Part shown: in pieces, positions 36,104-46,945 of the stretch
How positions within the stretch are numbered: the stretch's first letter is position 1
Layout of the letters: each line of letters begins with the position of its first letter
From: Acanthosoma haemorrhoidale
Lineage: Eukaryota > Arthropoda > Insecta > Hemiptera > Acanthosomatidae
Length of the DNA: 64,000 bases
Direction: 5' to 3'
Assembly (NCBI GenBank): GCA_930367205.1
Contig: OV884009.1
Span: 86,635,189 to 86,699,188, forward strand
The notes under the pieces: generated by a model
Databases searched by the model: none
The model's input: the letters and a program-made list of their open reading frames with translations, nothing else
Told to the model about the DNA's origin: nothing
Translations under genes and position numbers: made by a program

Positions 36104-36368
36104 CCGAACTCTTCTAGATTTAGTTTTAATTTATTTTTACTAAATAATAGCCACATGTATTTCTACATGCCACAAATACACTACTGAACCTTTCTCTATG
36201 TTACACGCCCTCCCTCTACCACGCCAGTTTCCATCCCCAAACCTTCTTTCCTGTCTTTTACTCCTTCCATCTCTCTTTTCCCCTAAAACTGATTATATTT
36301 CTTTTCATTGCATCATTATTTTTTGCACTTATTCTGTGTTTAACTAATATAATTTTCTTTTTTCCAGA

Positions 36369-36469
36369 ACTACGTCGTTGCCATAGCGTCCCCCTTGACC
36401 CAGGTGAAAGTCCGGAAGGTGAAGTTCAATTATTTTCATAAAGCTCGTTCCTCGTTTTAAACTATAATT
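36369..36469 (+). CDS. Candidate exon downstream of the GC3-biased segment
   Basis: Pyrimidine-rich sequence ending TTTTTTCCAG (to 36368) precedes an open frame NYVVAIASPLTQVKVRKVKF with GC-ending codons, running to a TAA near 36469. If spliced from a GT within the last codons of the previous segment (for example the GTCGTC near 36086), it would replace that segment's end. The donor is weak, so this is a suggestion only. Confidence 0.25.
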
Positions 36470-36689
36470 ACAAAACTGTCATGAACATCGTGTTTGCAAC
36501 TTTTATTTTTTAGAAGCATGATATTTTGGACGGCAGTCCCTCTATTTGTGCTCCGATGATCGGCCACTTCGTAATCAATTACTTGTAATAATATATATTA
36601 TTATATACTTTAGACTTGGTGGGCTATTATACTCTTGTATAAGGTGTAGTTGCTGATGGAGGAGTGGGGAAGATCTTCCGGGTTGGGTG

Positions 36690-36778
36690 GTGTCTAGTCT
36701 GTATATTTGTATATATCGCATGAATCGGATGAATGAGATCATTGACCACAATTAGTTACTCTAAAAGGGCAATCTTAT
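36690..36778 (+). mobile_element. Diverged solo LINE 3' end
   Basis: CTGTATATTTGTATATATCGCATGAATCGG ... in part matches the TGTAAATATTGTATGAATGAGCG block, followed by ATGAGATCATT, AATTAGTTACTC and GGGCAATCTTA. More diverged than the other tails; orientation plus. Confidence 0.4.
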
Positions 36779-36876
36779 ATCAATCAAAATATTTCCCAAC
36801 TAAAAAAAAGTAGGCTATTATTACAAAAGGTCATTTCAAGTGTCAATATGATTCGCCACCGTAGCGAAACTCGTAA

Positions 36877-37302
36877 TTGCGAGATGGGCCACACTTAAAC
36901 GATGACTATGCGACAATGGATGACATGCGGTTATCATTCAATTCAACATTTGAAGCGGGGTCTTATTCTAGTGTAGGGAGTTATGGGTTTACAGGAAACA
37001 AGATTTCTTACGGCAGGTGCCCAGTGGATGTACAAGCAATGTTAAGTTTCACCTGGATATTTCCCGAAAGTTGTCCAGTAACCCAGGTTTGGTATAAAAG
37101 TTTTGTCGTGAGTCGGAGATCCAACTGGGTGCTGTCCACTCAGATATTTTCAGCCGGTCGAGTGCAGATGTTAGCAGTCCCAGGTGTCCCGGACAGGCAA
37201 GATTCACCCCAAGCATTTACCAATAACCTTCCCCTGACTCACGGGCTCCATTTTTACCGCCTTTTGTCCTCCTCATCGACCACAGGATCCGAACAGGAAT
37301 AA
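36877..37302 (+). CDS. Orphan open reading frame, 141 codons
   Basis: One of the longest uninterrupted frames not explained by a mobile element. The frame opens upstream of an ATG near 36916, which would give a protein of about 129 residues rich in Ser, Phe and Tyr (SYSSVGSYGFTGNKISYG near the start). No family recognised, no signal peptide or membrane segment, and no repeat partner in the window. Local base composition is less AT-rich than the flanks. It may be a fragment of an unrecognised element or a chance frame. Confidence 0.25.
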   Translation: MRDGPHLNDDYATMDDMRLSFNSTFEAGSYSSVGSYGFTGNKISYGRCPVDVQAMLSFTWIFPESCPVTQVWYKSFVVSRRSNWVLSTQIFSAGRVQMLAVPGVPDRQDSPQAFTNNLPLTHGLHFYRLLSSSSTTGSEQE

Positions 37303-38393
37303 AATATTTATATTTCATTTTCTATTACAGTTGATTGATCCGAGAATCAGCTACCTCCCTATTAGACCAAATATTGTATTATATATTACAACATATTATA
37401 ACGGCAATATAGATTAAGTCGTATTTTTCTAAATGTTTGTAGTCTAAATTAAGGATACATAAAGTGAAAGAATAATAAATATAATAATAATAAAGTTTAT
37501 GCTCTATATAATTAATAAATTTTTATGATGAAGTCGGTCGTGGGTTGTATAGTGAAAAGTGTGCCTACAGAACAGTTTTTGTTACAGAGAACAGTGTTAT
37601 TTTTTGATGTTTCGAGTGCTTTCATCTTTTTAGAATAAATTTGAGATTAATTTTTACTTTACGGTTTTAATGTGTACTCAGTAATGGAGAAAAAAAAATA
37701 CATTAAATCTGAGATGTGACTTGAGAAACCTTAAAGGTTAGCTAAATGAGATCGACTTTATTACGTTAAATTTTGTTTTAATTATACTTTCAGTTACAGT
37801 AAATTAACCAAAACAGAATCAGCGTGTTCAAAGTGTTGTGAAATATACTTCAAATTTTCAGACAGTTTGAATAATTACTATGACGGCTATGCTTGAACAT
37901 TCAGACATATTTCGAAAGTAGAGCCAACCGGCTCTACAGGAACTGAATTTTATATATATATATTTTAGATTATTGATGCTAGTAAGTTGCTGTGTCATTC
38001 CACTATAGGCTGGATTGTGGTTATTATATTTACAAGGAACTAAGTTAAATTAATTTTTTTAGCATTTAAATTGATAGTCATTGTTAGCATTTTATGCTTT
38101 TATTGCTAATTAGCAAAAAGTGGGATTACATTCAGGAACCTTTTGGTCTTCGGTCAGGGGAATTTTATCCCAACATCCCCTTCCTATCGACGACCCCAAT
38201 AGATCGTAATAACACCCGTCGCCGTGTTTGAACTGACATCGGAGCTGAAATCAATGATGGTTTATTAAACTGTTTCCGAGGCGTTCTCAGCCAGTTTCTA
38301 CGGTCAAATATTCTAACCGAATTCCGATTAGTTGGACTTGCTATCGTAGATTTTAGGTCTGTTCCTTAATTGTGTACATGAATTAATTATATC
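37303..38393. other. AT-rich spacer with one perfect hairpin
   Basis: GTAGAGCC (37918-37925) pairs perfectly with GGCTCTAC (37930-37937) around an AACC loop. Nothing else recognised. Confidence 0.5.
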
Positions 38394-39357
38394 ATTGCTT
38401 ACTGTACCGACGACGTTGTTCGCTCCTGGACTTCAGAATTCTGTAAGCCTCACAGCCTTTATAGTTTGCCGGGTGGCCTTGCTGGCAGAGAACGCATACA
38501 GCAGGTGATTTTAGGGGCTTCTTGCACAATTCACTTTTGTGCTGCCCACTGCACTTTACATACCTGGGAGGCTGGTAGCAGTATGATTTCGTGTGCCCAT
38601 ATGCCTGGCAATTATGGCATTGAACTATATCGCGTTTTGGGTAAGGCTTTTCGACCTGTACTCTTGTGTAATACAAGTGGGTAGCATCGTAGATTTTTTC
38701 CACTCCAGGTGTTCGCTCTAGATCCATAAAGAACAAGGGCAGTGGTGTCTTGATACTTGCATCATTTTCTTGCCTTTCCTCACGGAGCACATTCGTAATT
38801 TGGCGAACCGTGTATCCTAGGCTTAAAAGCTCCTTCTCTATCTCGTCCGCTGGTGTAGTGGGTTGCAGGTTTCTAATTATTACCACCCGTAGCAATCGTT
38901 CCTGCTTTAATTGGTAGGTATGGAAGTCGGCCTTAGTTTCTTTCAAGTATTTGATTATTGTTCGGTATGTGTCGGGATTGTCCGGAGAAACTTTTGTGTC
39001 CCGGGACCGATTGAGGCAAGTGTGTTTGCCTGTACTTACAATTTTATTTAATTGGGTACATAGTAATTTAAAATGACTAATGTTACGTACGAATATCGCT
39101 AGTGGCTTGGGCTGTGTGGGTGTTTGTGTAGAGTCCATGTTCTCTAATTCAATATTTTTCAACACCTCTTAACTATTGGGCGTGAAAAATGGAGACTCAT
39201 CAGTTGTTGTTTGTTTTGATGTGCTGGTTTGTGATGGTATTTCTTCCATAGAGCTGCTGGGTGCTGAAGAATTTACAGGGGCAATATTTCTATTAGATCG
39301 TCGCGGCTTACGTTTGACCGGCGATGAAGTGGGTGTAGGTCGGGGAGTCCCTTAATT
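38394..39357 (-). mobile_element. LINE copy D, ORF1-only fragment
   Basis: Minus-strand ORF1 from near the N-terminus (PTPTSSPVKRKPRR-type start at about 39350) to just after the third zinc knuckle (ILKSRSEQRRR at about 38400). All three CCHC knuckles are present. A TAC to TAA change (near 39168) interrupts the N-terminal part; from the next Met 257 codons are open, which makes D the least damaged ORF1 here. It lacks the 5' UTR, ORF2, 3' UTR and TSD, so it is not a standard 5'-truncated insertion. Confidence 0.85.
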
Positions 39358-41104
39358 TTTCACAAAAGTGAAGTATTCCGGGTATATTATATTTAAATAA
39401 ATCTTCTTCTTAACACTGAAAAGAACCAAAAAAAAAAAAATAATGATCAATATGGCGTATGAATAGATTCAGTTCAAAAATGCAGCTGGTCCCAGGAAAA
39501 AAAAACAAACAAAGAGAATATATTAGATTAAAACAAGAGAAACAAATTAGCCTGGTTCTCATAAAACGAAATAATTACTACTTATCAGTTGAAACGTGTA
39601 TAATTTATAATTAAAAAAACAAATTCAACGTTATAATGGATAACGATCTGCGCACTAAAATAATTTGAAGGTTCTTGGTAAGGATTCCAAGGCTGGCAGT
39701 TAATTTATTTATCTGGAGATAAATTAATAATTGCCTAATCCGAAGGTAGAGAGAGTCTCTACTTTCTACAAACAGGTTCCGATGTATTTTAGAGAGATAA
39801 ATTCTACACAAATGAGTCGATAAGCCCCTTCCCCCCCCCTCCATATCGCCTGCCAGAAATAATCGAAATAACTCCAGAGCACTCAGGATTCCTTAGGTTG
39901 TTTCCTAATCCCTGCCGAAAGGGGACCACCGTCCACTATCCTGGCAAAGAGCAGTATTTATCAAATAAATCCAATCAGATGGTCTACTTTCGAACCGGTA
40001 AGGACCAATCCTCGGACGTCTGTCTGTCCGATTGTAAGTTCTTCGATGTGGTCGTACACATTCAAGTCAAGAGTCATTCATGACAAAATTGTGGGTTTCG
40101 TTAGGGTTACAAATTCATTTCGATGACAGTTTTAGTGACAATGCGCAATCATAGTCCACTTATGCCCGAACAAACATTAAATTTTATTAATCAGTCAAAT
40201 TACGTTTACATGCAGATATAGTTATAAATATTCTTAAGCTCATTCGGTATATATAAACTAACTGCAGCAGATATTTTAATTAAATGAAAATCTCTGGGGT
40301 GTTCTGTATAATATGCTGGATTATTGATTATTGTTGGTTGTTTTGTTCTTTAAGGCTATTCCACAGAATGACCCTGAGGCAGAAATCGAGACAGGATGTA
40401 GGCTCGTTATGTCTGAAACTAGATGTGGCTGAATGAAGACTGCAAGTTGAAACAAACTGGGACATAAATTGGAGAGGAGCTCCAAGTGGAACTGTAACTG
40501 TGATGGTTCCAGCGTGGATTGGTAGGTGATATTATAGTCTGCACAACACCGAGATCAACTCAGACTGAACTGTGACTTACTGTAGCTGAGAAAGAAAGTA
40601 ACTCTTCTTGTAAAATGTCTATTTCACCTATTTGTTCATATAACCGGAAACTTTGCACCCGCGAAATCCCTTCCTGGCAGTTGATCAGATATGGTTTTCT
40701 GGCCCGGGTTTCCACCACTGCTCTCGTGCACTCCCTGTTAGTTTTTACATTAATTTCGGATGGAGATTTTTTCTAAATTTCTAGCTTCAGATTTCTGTGC
40801 CATAGGTGGGACTTGTAGAGATCGCTTATTTCTTACACTTTGACAATAGTTTACTGGTCTCTTTAAGCTAATAATTGGCCAGGGCTGTGTGATGAGAAAA
40901 TGAAGTCTTATAATTTGTATTTATAGTTATAAGTATGTTAGAATTTTTTTATTACCAACACTCTTCCACAGTCATTTCAAACATAAAACAACCTACGTTG
41001 ACGATGCGATTAAGAATGAAGTTTAGTCAATATTTAAATTATTACAATCAATACAATACCATATAGTGGCTGTTTTTTCATTTAGCCAAGGATTAGTTTG
41101 AAAA
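39358..41104. other. Spacer; may hold the missing 5' part of the P element
   Basis: AT-rich, with a C-run near 39831-39839 and a GC-richer part near 40360-40740. I looked for a THAP zinc finger (C-X2-4-C, then C-X2-H) upstream of the P-element relic and did not find a convincing one. Confidence 0.45.
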
Positions 41105-42313
41105 GAAAATAACCAACTCCTGTGGTTTTACCAGAAAAAGCCCCGAGATCAGCGCAAAAAGAGGAAAATGCCACATTATTGAAAAAAAAAAAAACACGGT
41201 TAAAATTGGTCTAAACGAAGACACAATTCCGCAACATAAAGTTGAAGAATAAAGTAGTGAATCTGAATGTTGCTAACATGAAAAATATTTTGCAATCTGT
41301 AGAATATATAAATTTGATTCACACGATATAGTGTAATTTATTGGACAATATTTCCAAAACATGGTTGTGCCTCTTTGAAAGGGAATCCGCACAAAACGTA
41401 AATCCGAATCTATCTAAGCTTTATGATGAGCGTCTTAGAAATTTTGAATTTTGTTGAAAAGCCTACAACTACGTGAGAGACACATTGGAATCATGCCTGC
41501 CTCACCCCCGCACAATTACCAGCTGGTTTACTACAATTGATGCTGTGAAGCTTCGGCAGTGAAGTTCTAAGAAGACTCATGGAAAATTTTAAATACAAGA
41601 ACTGTATCCTCTTTAATTTTCGACTCCATGGCGATTTGGAAACGGGTTGTCTGAAGAGAAAAAGCTTTATTGGCATATGAGTTCTGGGACTACACATGAT
41701 GGTGCTCCTATCACGAGGTAAGTTTTTGTTATCTATTTAGTATGTACAAATTCCTTGTGAAAAATACATTTAGGATACTTTTTTTAAAAAAGGCATCACT
41801 TCGGATCAAATTAATTGCTTAATTTCTCAATGTTTGGCTCTTCCTGGCGATATAAAAATAACGGTAAAACTCACTTGCGATGGAACATCTTGAAACATGT
41901 CTTCTTTAGGAAAATTGGGCTGTGATTTTAAAGACCCAGGCTCAGATGAAGACCTCATTTTAAAAATACATCACTGTTGACGTGTTTTTGGATCCATGAA
42001 TGTTGGTGAGAAATACACTCCATAATCTGGAAAACCTCATAGAAATGCGAGGTAGACTAGTAAGTTGGATATTTTTGAAAGAAAACTACTCAATCCACAA
42101 AGGAGTGAAGTAGTACTTCTGGGAAAAATAAGGTAGAAAGGAAGCATATATTTTAAAGTAGCCAAGTGAAAGTACAACTCACACGCCAAGCAATTGTTGA
42201 GCAAATCTGTTGCAGATGCTCTTCAATATTGCGTAGATAACACAATCAAGGGAATCAAAGGTTCTGAAAGGACGATCGATTTTATAAGAATTTTCAATGA
42301 TTTGTTGGATATA

Positions 42314-42323
42314 ATAAATTCTA
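42314..42323 (+). repeat. Left target-site duplication in the P element
   Basis: ATAAATTCTA, repeated at 42649-42658. The P-element reading frame (...DIINS) resumes after the second copy (NSRSLKFHS), which proves that the LINE fragment landed in existing P-element sequence. Confidence 0.85.
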
Positions 42324-42648
42324 TATATTGAAACTTCTTTATTATGCTAAAATTACAATCTGCCTTATTAGGGAATAAGTAATTGTGATAAATGTTCTCA
42401 TTCATACCATATTTACAATTTTCATTCACTCGCTCATTCATGCAGTGTTTAAAAACAGCCCAGAGGCCTAAACAATCCACATGGTTGTCGCCTCCCTCGC
42501 ATGCGAAAGAGCGGAGTCTTGGGAAGTCCCTCACGTTCCTCCGTCAGCCACGTCACCGGATACGAGCCAGTGGAGGCTGACGAAGAGCACGAGAGCCACA
42601 TACGCTCAGGACATGATTGGAGAAACTGGCCATTGTCAGGACTCTCCC
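42324..42648 (-). mobile_element. LINE 3'-UTR insertion inside the P element
   Basis: A minus-strand copy of nearly the whole LINE 3' UTR, truncated just after the ORF2 stop region (CTCTCCC on the plus strand at 42648) and ending in AATAAAGAAGTTTCAATATA. With its 10-bp TSD it is a complete, heavily 5'-truncated retrotransposition event. Confidence 0.85.
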
Positions 42649-43640
42649 ATAAATTCTAGAAGCCTAAAATTCCATAGCGGAACATTATATAAAAAATGTA
42701 AGGCATGAAAGAGGTACAACGGTCATCAGTGGCTCTTGGAAAACAGGCTTTCTCGTCTGTATTAATAGTACTATAGATTGGTCAAGAATATAAAACTTTT
42801 AAAGTTTACTATTACCACTTATAAAATAAGCCAAGACCATTTGATAGATTATTTAGCTACATTAGAAGTAGAGAATGTAATAATAATCCAAGTATTCTTA
42901 ATTATTTTGTAACATTTTCAGAAAAATCATTGTACACAAAGAGCCTCCTGAATCTTCATTAAGGGAAGGACAAGCGATCCCTTTAGCTATAATCAATATT
43001 TTTGAAATGTGAAAAAAAACAGCGTAGATGAAATAAATATCTTAAATGCAGAGAATACCATTCTGGAAGAAAATGAAATCTTAAGTACTTACTTATATAT
43101 ATATATTTCATTACCTTGTTTTGATTTATTTTAGCTTGTTTTCATTAATTACCTTTTCACCTAGTAGTTGAGGTACTCAGAGCCATTTCATATTTTAGAG
43201 CCTTAAAGCTGAAGACTTGACAATAGAAAAAAATAAAGTGATTTCGAATGTAGTGTCTGCTTTAATAGAATATATTGCTGGTGATTTTGTTTAAAACTTT
43301 TATTTTAACATCTTAAACGAGTAAAAATAAAAATGAATATTATTGTATTGTTTCAGGATTTATAGTAAGAAGCCTTGCAACTAAAATTTCTTGCGAAGTG
43401 TGCTCGGCGGGAATTAGTGATTCGCCATTAAATATGTCAAAACGTCTTTTGGTCATCAAATATCGTGGAGGATTATTAAAACCAACTTAGGACGTAACAA
43501 GAATTTGTAAATTGCCTGAGAGAATTATTCGGCAATTGGTCTCGGCAAACCGTTTTGATGAGAAGCGTTTTGTAATCGAATTACTGGCTCAATGTTCAAA
43601 CCAAAACTTAATAATTTTTTCAGAGCATTTGCCATGAGAT

Positions 43641-43992
43641 TCAGATAATTATAATTTAAACTTATTTATCCAATCAACAAGGTCATCTTATTTTAATATA
43701 AAAATTAAAAATGTGTTACCGACAAGAAAAAAATAAAATTCGTCAAAAATAATTCATTTTAAAGGTCAGTAGTTCTTCAGACTTAATCTTCTATAGTGTT
43801 ATTTTAATGTAACAAAAAAAAACATTATAATGGTAAGTACACTAATTCTTAGTTTTATTAATTAATAACCAACTTCATATTAAAAGTTAAAAAATCATGA
43901 CTAGCTGCTTTAAATGATGTTGCTAAAAAGCGAAATAGATGATGGGCGAACCAAGGGCTAAACCCCCCATAAACAAATTATTACCCGAGTTA
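43641..43992. other. AT-rich spacer after the P element
   Basis: May contain the P-element 3' end, but I cannot see a terminal inverted repeat pair. Confidence 0.4.
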
Positions 43993-44085
43993 CACAGGTG
44001 GTCTAAAAAGTTTCCGACCTCAACATGAAGATGATAATAAAACAAATAAAAGCTTTGTTAGGTCGGAAACTTTTCAGACCACCCG
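43993..44085 (+). mobile_element. Mariner-type MITE, copy 2
   Basis: A 93-bp element with TA on both sides (43991-43992 and 44086-44087). Inverted repeats: GGTGGTCTAAAAAGTTTCCG then ACCT on the left, AGGTCGGAAACTTTTCAGAC then CACC on the right. Its left arm is complete, unlike copy 1. No coding capacity. Confidence 0.85.
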
Positions 44086-44087
44086 TA

Positions 44088-44907
44088 ATATAAAACACTT
44101 GGCAATCGAGTTTTGGGGACAGTGTCCACCAGTCTGGAAAGTTAGCCTTTTGATGAGGCCGTACTCATGGAAATCGCCATTGTGACAATATATTCTCCAA
44201 AACTAATCATGAATATTCATTAGGCTATTTAAGTCCTTAAAAATGTGGATGAAATTGTAAAAATTTTGTTCTTTTATATCCTTTCTCATTTACGGAGTAA
44301 AATATAATATTTAGCAGTTTAATTCCCTGTTCTTCCATGTCCTTTGCAAGATTATAGAATTTTCTTGGGTATTATAAATATTATTTTCCCAGAACAACTA
44401 TTCCGAAATGATAAATTTGCTGATATTTTTCAATGCTTGTCCACATTCGCAATAATTACGCCATTTGGCCAAAGTCAAGGTGGCGTTAGAAAAAAAAAGG
44501 TTTTTAATAAAATTTTAGTAGAAACGTTTTGATTTTCTTTATATTTAGTAATAATTTCGAATTAGAAAAATATACGCGCATTTGTTTGAAAATAATTATT
44601 TATAATTTATCAACTTTCAATTACTTCAAGAACATCGAATCAATGGTGACTTTTTTTATTAATCCTTTTACTTGCCAAGTAAATGTAACCGGAATAGGTG
44701 CATATATTGCACAGTTTGCTCAAGTAAGGACAGCAGGACTGGCGATAGAAATTTCGGTTCTTCAGAACGACATGGTCCTTAAACCCAATGTAATGGGAAC
44801 TTCTTGAATTTCCATTCTTGAAAAAAGCATCAAACAAGTGAAAATCGTTTTTGGTTCCACATTCTTGAGCGAATCATCTTTTTAACAATAAAAAAAAAAA
44901 AAAGTAC
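44088..44907. other. AT-rich spacer
   Basis: No gene supported; a 92-codon frame near 44529-44807 has no motif. An A-run lies just before the next LINE fragment (about 44889-44902). Confidence 0.5.
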
Positions 44908-45103
44908 CCGGTGACGCGGATGACGGAGGGGCGTGGGGGACTTCCCAAGACTCCGCTTTAGGATTTGGGAGGTCTCTGGGCGGTCTGTAAGTATTGTATG
45001 AATGAGCGAGTGAATGATGAACTGTAAATATGGTATGAATGAGATCATTTATCTTAATTATTATTGCCTTATAAAAGGCAGATTGTAATTATAGCACAAT
45101 AAA
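44908..45103 (+). mobile_element. Solo LINE 3' UTR fragment
   Basis: Starts within the GC-rich 3' UTR (CGGTGACGCGG) and runs to GCAGATTGTAATTATAGCAC followed by AATAAAG. It lacks the CATGCGAGGGAGG part. It shares the TAATTATTATTGCCTTATAA variant with copy G, so these two belong to one subfamily. Confidence 0.75.
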
Positions 45104-46522
45104 GGAACTTACAAGAACAATCAAAATAAATACATACAATTAAAATTAAAGCACTGATCTCGACTTACAGATGAACATATTGATAACTGTTAAAGAGCAA
45201 GAGTATCGATCCTCTTATTCTCCTAATTATGACGCAATGGCCAATGAAATGAAGTGTAAAATAATCCATTTACTTGGAGATTTATATTTTTATAGAGAAT
45301 TTTTGTAACATGTGCTCTTTTGTGTTTGTTATTAAATAGTTATCTGTTATACATAAGGATATTAACAATAATATATGTTAAAATTATATTTGTGTAATTA
45401 GACTGAGAAGCAAAAAAAGTGGTCAACCTGCAGTAATTGTACTGATTTCCAATCAATTTGTTATTAACGTACTTTTAGAATAAATAACACATCATATGAA
45501 AGATATTTCGAATATTAGAAGTCTAAATTAAATAAACCAGTGGTATTAAATATTTTGAAAATAACAAAATTTTAGATTAATAGGGATTTGATTTAATAGG
45601 GTTTAGATCTGGCCTACTACTACCCACTCTAAACATCGGATTGAACCGATTCCCAGTGATCGGGAAACTATTCTTGCCGTATGGGGCAAATTGGACCACA
45701 GCCTCCGAAAGACTGTCCTCTATGTAACCAGCAGGTGTTAGAGACCCCTCTATAAAAACTAATTCAGTCCGGGCATCCAAATTAATCCTAGCCCAAATCA
45801 AGCCCACGAATTTTCACACAATGGTTAGACATGGTTGCCCATATGTGAATGTTGGAACAGTGCTGCTATATTTATTAACTAGAACGGATATCACGCGCAC
45901 GACGTCCTAGATCAGTTGTACTAAATATTGCAGCGAGCTTCGGGGATGAACTTTTTCTGTGTACAAATTAAATAAAAAGAAACTTTTGAAGCGAATTTCA
46001 TCGTGTTTAATGGGACATGTTGGTAAAATAGAAACATAATTAAATAGAATTACTAGCCAAAATACAATGGTAGCTCTGTTTGAACACGGGACCCCTCTCC
46101 ACCCCTCACTAACCGGGCCTTCTATACATTAACCTATCCCTGTCACGTGTGTGACCTAGAGAACATAAAATTTTAGCTACACGATCGCAAACCTCATAAG
46201 GGTATCGCTGTAAACTAAGACTTATAGAATGCAGTCTAATGATTTGGTATTGCTTAGGTTTTGTACCTTTAGGTATCTCTCCATATAGCCTACTTTGTTT
46301 ATTTGGCTACATGAATATTAATTATCATATTTCTTTTAAAATAGGCATGGTAATGAGTTTTTCAAAAATCATTTTTTGGAAAAATACAAAGAACTAAATT
46401 TTTGAATAGGACACATTTCATTTTTTTCTTGCTCGCGTTATATACAAAAAAAATATTTTAGCAGGTCCCTCCAACCCCCAAGCCATTGCGAGTACTTCAG
46501 GCGGAAAGAAGGTAAGCCACTG
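45104..46522. other. AT-rich spacer
   Basis: No gene supported. A B-box-like GTGTTCAAACAGAG occurs on the minus strand near 46078-46095 without a clear A-box. Confidence 0.5.
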
Positions 46523-46638
46523 ATTGGCTTTGGGGTTCGCTCAAATTAACGATGTGGTTCACGCTGATTGGTTTGCGGTGGGGCTGCGATTCACACTTCA
46601 TTTATTAATCCAGCCATCAGAACCCTTTAAAAGGGGTT
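46523..46638 (+). promoter_or_regulatory. Possible Pol II promoter: two inverted CCAAT boxes and a TATA-like box
   Basis: ATTGG (inverted CCAAT) occurs at 46523-46527 and 46567-46571, 44 bp apart in a GC-richer patch, followed by CCCTTTAAAAGGGG (46623-46636), a near-palindromic TTTAAAA TATA-like box. No recognisable coding start follows, so its target is unknown. Confidence 0.25.
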
Positions 46639-46809
46639 ACCTCTAAATAATTGCGGGAGTTTTGATTATTACAGCCCTTTTGATTTTCTCTTTTCGAAAT
46701 TATCTCTTTTATGCCTCGTTTTAACACCATCGCATCACGTGAATCATGGAATAATTATCAGTAGCAATTTACAATATTTAGTACTTTATTAAATAGATTA
46801 TAGGTTGCA

Positions 46810-46945
46810 TGGGATGAGTTAATGAGCTTTCCCTTATTTTCAAGGAGTTGCTTTTATTTTCAGTATTATTGGTGCATCCAAAATAAGTTCTTTGCAATTA
46901 ATCACGTTGAATTACAGTTGTGAGCACGATCTTAATGACTTATCG
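46810..46945 (+). repeat. Dispersed repeat V, copy 4
   Basis: GGAGTTGCTTTTATTTTCAG then TATTATTGGTGCATCCAAAA, and downstream GTTGAATTACAGTTGTGAGC, which aligns with GTTGAATTAAATTTGTGAAC in copy 5. Confidence 0.45.

Larger units (their letters stand above)
41105..43640 (+). pseudogene. P-element/THAP9-type DNA transposase relic
   Basis: Segments in order match the P-element family: a basic linker and coiled region (about 41110-41290), YDERLRNFEF then KAYNYVRDTLESCLPHPRTI with TSWFTTIDA (about 41430-41540), DSMAIWKRVV and EKKLYWHMSSGTTHDGAPIT (about 41620-41715), KLTCDGTS...KLGCDFK (41870-41930), LLSKSVADALQYC...GSERTIDFIRIFNDLLDIINS (42195-42320), SWKTGFLVCINSTIDW (42734-42785), TYKISQDHL (42820-42845) and FIVRSLATKISCEVC...YRGGLLKPT (43360-43490). 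A GTAAGT donor lies at 41718, and a 76-nt GT...AG intron (43281-43356) splits the YIAG/FIVR motif exactly in frame. Many stops and shifts make it dead. A LINE fragment interrupts it at 42324-42648. These transposases cut and paste DNA using a GTP cofactor. Confidence 0.88.
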
